Of a DNA stretch of 9,918 nt, positions 5,937-9,918 are shown piece by piece. Below the pieces are notes generated by a model, which was not told the DNA's origin, did no database searches, and saw only the letters and a program-made list of their open reading frames with translations. Numbering within the stretch: the stretch's first letter is position 1; every line of letters starts with the position of its first letter. Origin of the DNA: Phycisphaeraceae bacterium. GTDB lineage: Bacteria > Planctomycetota > Phycisphaerae > Phycisphaerales > Phycisphaeraceae. The stretch spans positions 1 to 9,918 of the forward strand of contig JADZCW010000243.1 in the NCBI GenBank assembly GCA_020851395.1. Direction: 5' to 3'. The translations under genes and the position numbers were made by a program.

Positions 5937-7517
5937 TCAGTCCGCCACCTCGCCGGGCCGCGGCTCGCGCAGCAGCGCGCGCTGCCCGAGCTCCAGGCCG
6001 TCGGTGATCTCGGCGAACATGTCGCTGGTCCGCCCCAGGGTCACGGGCTTGGCCACGACCTGGGAGCCGCCGGCGACATAGACGATCCGCTGATTGCCGC
6101 GGGCGTAGACGGCCTGCACCGGCACGGCCATGACGTCCCGGACTTGATCGACGAGCACCTCCGCTGTGCAGCGCATGGCGGGCTTGAGTGAGTCGTCCAC
6201 GCCTGCGGGCAGCTCGACGCGGACCTTGTACTCCCGCAGGTCGGGGTTCCACCAGCGGTTGCTCTCGGCCATGACGCCGATCTGGGTGACCTGGCCCTCG
6301 ATCACCTGGCCGGCCCGGGCGTCGATGGTCACACGCACCTTCTGGCCGACCTGCACGCGGGTGAGCATCGACTCGTGGACCTGGACGGCCGCGACCATCT
6401 GCCGCATGTCCGGGAGCATGAACAGCAGCTCGTTAAAACCCACCTGCCGGCCGACCGCCAGAGGGTCGCTGCGGCCCCAGCGATTGCCCCCGACCGACGT
6501 GCCATAGACCACCAGGCCATCCTGCGGGGCGCGGATGACCGTCTGCTCGAGCTGCTTGTTGAGTTGGTCGAGCTTGTCCTGGCGCATCTTGAGCGTTCGG
6601 CGTTTGCTCTGGAGGTCAGCCTCCTTGCGGGCAAGCTCGCTGGCGTTCTTGCGGACGGTGTTGTCCAGGGCGGACTCGGCCAGCTCGACGGCGGACTGCA
6701 CGTCACGCAGTTCCTTGGGGCGGGTGAACTTGTCGTACACCTCGATGTCCAGCTTGGCCGTGGCCAGGGTGTTCTCGGCCTCGATGAGCTTGATCTGGTC
6801 GTCCTCGAGCTCGTTGAGGCTGATGAAGTTCTCGCCGTAGAGCTGCTGGGAGAGCTCGACGTCGCGCTTGGCGCGGGCCAGCTCGCGCGTGGCCTTGTCG
6901 AACGCCAGTTGGAGCTCGCGCTTCTTCTGCGGGTCGGTGCCCTGCTCCCACTTGGACAGATCGAGCTTGGCCATCTCGAGCTTGCGGCGGGCCTCGGACT
7001 CGTCGCTGTGGGCCTGGTTCTTCTGGATGGCCAGGTTCTCCTGGGCCGAGACGTCGTCGGCCTGGGCCTGCTCGAACTGCAGGCTCTCCTGGTCGATCTT
7101 GGAGCGGATGTCGTCGTCGGCCAGGCGGGCCAGCAGGTCGCCGGCCTTGACGGCCTTGCCCTCGTCGATCAGCTCGACGATCGTGGTCTGGCCGTCGACC
7201 TGGCACTTGATCTCGACCTTGTCCTTGGGCTCGAGCTCACCCGAGGCCACCACCGTGACGTCGAAGGACCGATTCTGCACGTCATACCACTCCCCCCAGT
7301 TGATCGAGGGACGCTGTGGGGCGTCCGGCTCAGCCTCGGACGAGGGCCGGGCCGCGGCCTGGCTGGGACCGGCGACGTCGGCGGTCGGGCTTGAGAACTT
7401 CAGGACCACGACGATCGCCAGAATCGCGACCGTCACCCCCGCCGTCCAGACACGTCGGCGGGAGAGGCCGGCCCATCGTGCGCCGCAGGCGGCGATCCAT
7501 TGGTTTTGGTCGTTCAT
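5937..7517 (-). CDS. HlyD/MacA-type periplasmic adaptor (membrane fusion protein)
   Basis: This 526-aa membrane fusion protein would bridge an inner-membrane pump and the TolC-like channel. It has a cytoplasmic basic N-terminus, one membrane anchor (about 25-40) and a Pro/Ala-rich spacer (43-72). The split lipoyl/biotinyl-like domain is formed by 'VEIKCQVDGQTTIVELIDEG' (101-120) with 'KAGDLLARL' and, after the hairpin, 'QTVIRAPQDGLVVYG' (325-339). A long alpha-helical coiled coil (about 137-324) rich in Glu, Lys, Gln and Leu lies between the two halves. A beta-barrel (about 370-415) and a membrane-proximal domain (to about 518) follow. It is longer than MacA (about 370 aa), mainly in the coiled coil. 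Its ATG overlaps the stop of the tolC-like gene as ATGA, so translation is coupled. No pump gene follows, because the operon ends at the terminator near 5880. Confidence 0.92.
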   Translation of the reverse strand: MNDQNQWIAACGARWAGLSRRRVWTAGVTVAILAIVVVLKFSSPTADVAGPSQAAARPSSEAEPDAPQRPSINWGEWYDVQNRSFDVTVVASGELEPKDKVEIKCQVDGQTTIVELIDEGKAVKAGDLLARLADDDIRSKIDQESLQFEQAQADDVSAQENLAIQKNQAHSDESEARRKLEMAKLDLSKWEQGTDPQKKRELQLAFDKATRELARAKRDVELSQQLYGENFISLNELEDDQIKLIEAENTLATAKLDIEVYDKFTRPKELRDVQSAVELAESALDNTVRKNASELARKEADLQSKRRTLKMRQDKLDQLNKQLEQTVIRAPQDGLVVYGTSVGGNRWGRSDPLAVGRQVGFNELLFMLPDMRQMVAAVQVHESMLTRVQVGQKVRVTIDARAGQVIEGQVTQIGVMAESNRWWNPDLREYKVRVELPAGVDDSLKPAMRCTAEVLVDQVRDVMAVPVQAVYARGNQRIVYVAGGSQVVAKPVTLGRTSDMFAEITDGLELGQRALLREPRPGEVAD

Positions 7518-9367
7518 GGCTTGGGCTCGCTCGGGAGATCAATGGGGGGCACGGACTCAAGGGTGACGCCCTGCTCGAGCACGGCGTCGGCGATCGGCAG
7601 GGTCGCCGGCGCGGTCGCCGGCGGTTCCGCGGGCTGAGTCGTCGGCTGAGTGGTCGCGTCGGACATGGCCGCGGGCTGGACCCACTGGCCCTCGGACGAG
7701 ACACGCATCTGCTCCGTCGCCAGCAGCAGTCGCAGGGCGTCCTGACGGAAGCTGCGCCGAGCCTGCTCGAGACGATTGCGGGCCGAGAGCAGAGCGTCCG
7801 TGGCGGAGATCAGCTCCTCCGGCCCCAGCTCGCGGGCCTTGAGGATGACCTCCCGCTCGCGCCGCTCGGCCAGCTCGACGTTCCGCTGCTGCAGCGAAAG
7901 GTTGAGCTGGTCGCGCTGGACCTGACGGATGGCCTGGCGGACCTCCAGGGACACCTGGCTCTGCTGCTGGTCGAAGTTGCGCTGGGCCTGCTCGAGGCTG
8001 ACGTTGGCCGATCGCAGGGCGATCAGCTCGCCGAAACGGTCGACCGGCAGGGCAAGGCTCAGCCCGGCGGTCAGCTGCCCGGACGAGGGGTCGAGGTCGA
8101 ACCGGCCGTACTTGCGGGAGGGGTCGGTCGGCAGGCTCACGGTGGAGGTCAGGTCCAGGTCCGGCAGCATCCCGTTGCGGGCGATGCGGACCTGGCGGCG
8201 GGCGTCCTCAACGCGGTCCTCGGTGTTCTGCAGGTCCAGCCGCGAACGCAGGGCCATCCGCACCAGCGGCAACGCGTCGAGGTTCAGGCCCTCGACGGGG
8301 ATGTCCTCGGGCTCGAGCTCGATGGACTCGGTCACGGGCATGCCCAGCCGGAGCTTGAAGCTGTCCAGCGCGGCCGCGTACTGCTCGGTCTGGTCCTGGA
8401 GGTTCGACAGGGCGAAGAGCACCTCGGTCTGGAACCGCTGGACCTCGAAGTAGGCGACCCGGCCGGCCTTGGCCAGGGCCTCGTAGCGTCGGGCCTGGCG
8501 GTTGAGGCTATCGACCTGGTGGCGGGTGTTGGCCAGCGAGACGGCCTGCTCGAGGATGGCGAAATAGTCCGACGCGATGTCGACGAGGAAGGACCGCCTG
8601 AATCGCTCGAAGTCGCGGACGGCATAAACGAGGTTGCGGCGGGCCTGGACCAGCGGCTCACGGGCCGACTCGCCCGCCCCGCGCAGCAGCGGGATCGAGA
8701 GGCTGACCTCGACGGCCCCGGACTGCGTCTCCTGGGCCGAACCGACCTCGGAACGGAGCTGGTTGACGTAGTTGACCAGGGCGCGGACGGAGACCTCGCC
8801 GCCGTAGGGCAGCTTCTGGCGGACGCCCACGTCCTGCATGACCGAGAGGGCCTGGTCGTGGTCGCCGGCCTCGGGGACGGTCTGGAAGCTGGTGTTGACG
8901 TTGCTGAAGAAGCGCGGGCCCCAGTCGTGCTGCTGGGAGAGCAGGCCCAGCGCCGAGAGGAAGAGCGTCTCCTTCTGCTGGCGGTACTCGGGCGCGCGGG
9001 CGATGGCGCAGGCCAGGACAGCCTCTAGGTTCATCCGCTCGGCGGGCTGGGTGGCGGCCTCCTGAGTGGCGGGCGCGGTGGTCGGCTGAGTGGCCGAGGC
9101 CAGGGGCTCGGCCGGGGCGTCCTGCGCCGTGGTCGGATAAGGGCCGGAAGAAGACTCCGCGTAGTCTTTCGATGCAGAAGTCTTGCCGTGGTCGTTCGGC
9201 GGCACGGGCTGGGGGTCGTTCTGGACGTCGGCGCCCAGACGACGGTTCTGCTCCCGCTGGATCAGCTCCGTGACGCGGTTGTCCAGGCGGTGCATGGCCG
9301 ACTCATAGCAGCCGGCTGCCGCTAAAGCCATCAGGCAGATCACCAGGCGCAGACAGTTACGCATCAT
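7514..9367 (-). CDS. TolC-family outer-membrane efflux lipoprotein
   Basis: This 617-aa outer-membrane factor would form the exit duct of a tripartite efflux or type I secretion machine. Residues 1-20 are a lipoprotein signal ending in 'LAAAGC', with Cys20 as the lipid site. A helix (about 24-45) and a low-complexity linker with 'ATQPTTAPATQ' (93-103) precede the channel. Two OEP-type repeats follow (about 112-345 and 365-560), marked by 'LACAIARAPEYRQQ', 'LSIPLLRGAG' (222-231), 'LRSRLDLQNTEDRVEDARRQ' and 'LSLALPVDR', with long amphipathic helices. The C-terminal 55 residues are again Thr/Gln/Pro-rich ('DATTQPTTQPAEPPATAP'). It is longer than TolC (about 490 aa) because of these tails. Two consecutive ATG codons can start it; GGTGA lies 3 nt before the first and 6 nt before the second (9364), which may favour the second. 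It is the first gene of the operon and its promoter is unclear. Confidence 0.93.
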   Translation of the reverse strand: MMRNCLRLVICLMALAAAGCYESAMHRLDNRVTELIQREQNRRLGADVQNDPQPVPPNDHGKTSASKDYAESSSGPYPTTAQDAPAEPLASATQPTTAPATQEAATQPAERMNLEAVLACAIARAPEYRQQKETLFLSALGLLSQQHDWGPRFFSNVNTSFQTVPEAGDHDQALSVMQDVGVRQKLPYGGEVSVRALVNYVNQLRSEVGSAQETQSGAVEVSLSIPLLRGAGESAREPLVQARRNLVYAVRDFERFRRSFLVDIASDYFAILEQAVSLANTRHQVDSLNRQARRYEALAKAGRVAYFEVQRFQTEVLFALSNLQDQTEQYAAALDSFKLRLGMPVTESIELEPEDIPVEGLNLDALPLVRMALRSRLDLQNTEDRVEDARRQVRIARNGMLPDLDLTSTVSLPTDPSRKYGRFDLDPSSGQLTAGLSLALPVDRFGELIALRSANVSLEQAQRNFDQQQSQVSLEVRQAIRQVQRDQLNLSLQQRNVELAERREREVILKARELGPEELISATDALLSARNRLEQARRSFRQDALRLLLATEQMRVSSEGQWVQPAAMSDATTQPTTQPAEPPATAPATLPIADAVLEQGVTLESVPPIDLPSEPKP

Positions 9368-9392
9368 CGGTCACCCATCTTAACCCATTACG

Positions 9393-9418
9393 TTGGCGGG
9401 CATAGCGCGGTTTGGCGG
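9393..9418. repeat. Short direct repeat TTGGCGG upstream of the efflux operon
   Basis: TTGGCGG occurs at 9393-9399 and again at 9412-9418, a 19-bp repeat distance. It lies in the intergenic region just upstream of the tolC-like gene. It could be a regulator site, but a 7-bp GC-rich repeat can also arise by chance. Confidence 0.3.
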
Positions 9419-9538
9419 TGGGCAACAAACTTTTTTGGCTTTTTCAATCCTGACATCCCGCCCCGTGCGTAGGACGATAAGCCGGGCGATTGCGGGGGGC
9501 GGCGCAACTGTCTACTTTGACACCTCCCCAAGCTTCCG

Positions 9539-9551
9539 GGGCCGGGGGCCC
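9539..9551 (+). promoter_or_regulatory. GC hairpin in the likely leader of the beta-galactosidase gene
   Basis: GGGCC (9539-9543) pairs with GGCCC (9547-9551) around a GGG loop, about 35 nt before the GAGGA ribosome-binding site. It overlaps three G-runs (9538-9541, 9544-9548, 9552-9556). A structural role is possible but unproven, and no T-run follows, so it is not a terminator. Confidence 0.3.
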
Positions 9552-9598
9552 GGGGGTGGACAGAGCAACACCCCCCTTCCAGCACGAGGACTGCCGAC

Positions 9599-9918
9599 AT
9601 GCCCACCATCAGCTTCGATGGCCAAAGCCTCCTGCTCGACGGGCGACGCCTCTGGCTCGTCAGCGGGGCCATCCACTACAGCCGGACGCCCCACGAACTC
9701 TGGGCCGACCGCATCCGGGCGGCCAAGCAGGCGGGGCTCAACTGCATCGAGACCTATGTCTTCTGGAACCTGCACGAGCCGGCCCCGGGGAAATTCAACT
9801 TCCGGGGGGACGCGGACCTGCGGCATTTCGTCAAGCTCGTGGGCGAGGCGGGGATGTACTGCATCCTGCGGCCGGGGCCCTACGTCTGCGCCGAGTGGGA
9901 CTTCGGCGGGCTGCCGGC
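9599..9918 (+). CDS. Beta-galactosidase, glycoside hydrolase family 35 (5' part, runs off the window)
   Basis: The first 106 codons of a GH35 enzyme, which hydrolyses terminal beta-galactosides. The N-terminal part of the (beta/alpha)8 barrel is unmistakable: 'VSGAIHYSR' (21-29), 'KQAGLNCIETYVFWNLHEP' (43-61), 'PGKFNFRGDADLRHFV' (63-78), 'ILRPGPYVCAEWDFGGLP' (89-106). The acid/base (Asn-Glu) and nucleophile glutamates of the family lie further on, beyond the window, so activity cannot be judged. The ATG at 9599 has GAGGA (9586-9590) with an 8-nt spacer. There is no signal peptide at the N-terminus, so this form appears cytosolic. The gene is divergent from the tolC-like gene across 231 nt, with no clear promoter found. 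GH35 enzymes are common in polysaccharide-degrading planctomycetes, but no other carbohydrate gene is seen here. Confidence 0.95.
   Translation, partial: MPTISFDGQSLLLDGRRLWLVSGAIHYSRTPHELWADRIRAAKQAGLNCIETYVFWNLHEPAPGKFNFRGDADLRHFVKLVGEAGMYCILRPGPYVCAEWDFGGLP

Noticed and set aside
6375..7394. A 339-codon plus-strand open frame opposite the adaptor gene
   Set aside because: It is a low-complexity Leu/Val/Gly/Asp translation that mirrors the coiled-coil codons on the other strand, with no ribosome-binding site.
7316..9028. A 570-codon plus-strand open frame opposite the efflux genes
   Set aside because: It lies antisense to two clearly recognisable proteins. Its translation is Gly/Leu/Arg/Gln-rich without domain motifs, as expected from the complement of GC-rich codons.
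9517..9522. Perfect TTGACA as a -35 of the beta-galactosidase gene
   Set aside because: No -10-like sequence occurs 15-19 nt downstream; that DNA is almost pure G and C.

Overview
The window is GC-rich DNA in which both strands carry densely packed bacterial genes. Several features point to a planctomycete, probably of the Phycisphaerae type. Secreted proteins carry Ala/Thr/Gln/Pro linkers of the 'ATQPTT' and 'TTQPA' kind. The TolC homologue is a lipoprotein. One secreted protein ends in a domain that resembles, from memory, planctomycete 'PxYF(E/Q)D' proteins. The Ala tRNA does not encode its CCA end. The taxonomic assignment is inference, because there is no marker gene here.

Layout, left to right. 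A tRNA-Ala(GGC) gene (14-86) is closed by a strong intrinsic terminator. Next come two tightly linked minus-strand genes. The upstream one encodes a D-2-hydroxyacid (glycerate-type) dehydrogenase, and a nucleosidase/phosphorylase of the PNP/UDP family starts 3 nt after its stop. Divergent from these is a plus-strand gene for an unrecognised 203-aa protein. It is convergent with a minus-strand arginine operon, argB (N-acetylglutamate kinase) then argF (ornithine carbamoyltransferase), which has a recognisable promoter in front of argB.

Divergent from argB is a small four-helix VanZ-like membrane protein. It is followed by a secreted protein that has its own good promoter, a signal peptide and a low-complexity linker. 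A bidirectional hairpin terminator separates that gene from a two-gene minus-strand operon. The operon encodes a TolC-like outer-membrane lipoprotein followed, with an ATGA overlap, by a HlyD/MacA-type periplasmic adaptor. These are two of the three parts of a tripartite efflux or secretion machine, and the inner-membrane pump is not in the window. At the right edge the first 106 codons of a family GH35 beta-galactosidase run off the end, divergent from the tolC-like gene.

Most of this is ordinary chromosomal content. The parts most worth a second look are the unknown 203-aa protein, the shared intergenic region in which both divergent genes look leaderless, the efflux pair without a pump, and the secreted linker protein. 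I found no CRISPR array, insertion sequence, phage gene or rRNA. No gene-free stretch exceeds 300 bases.
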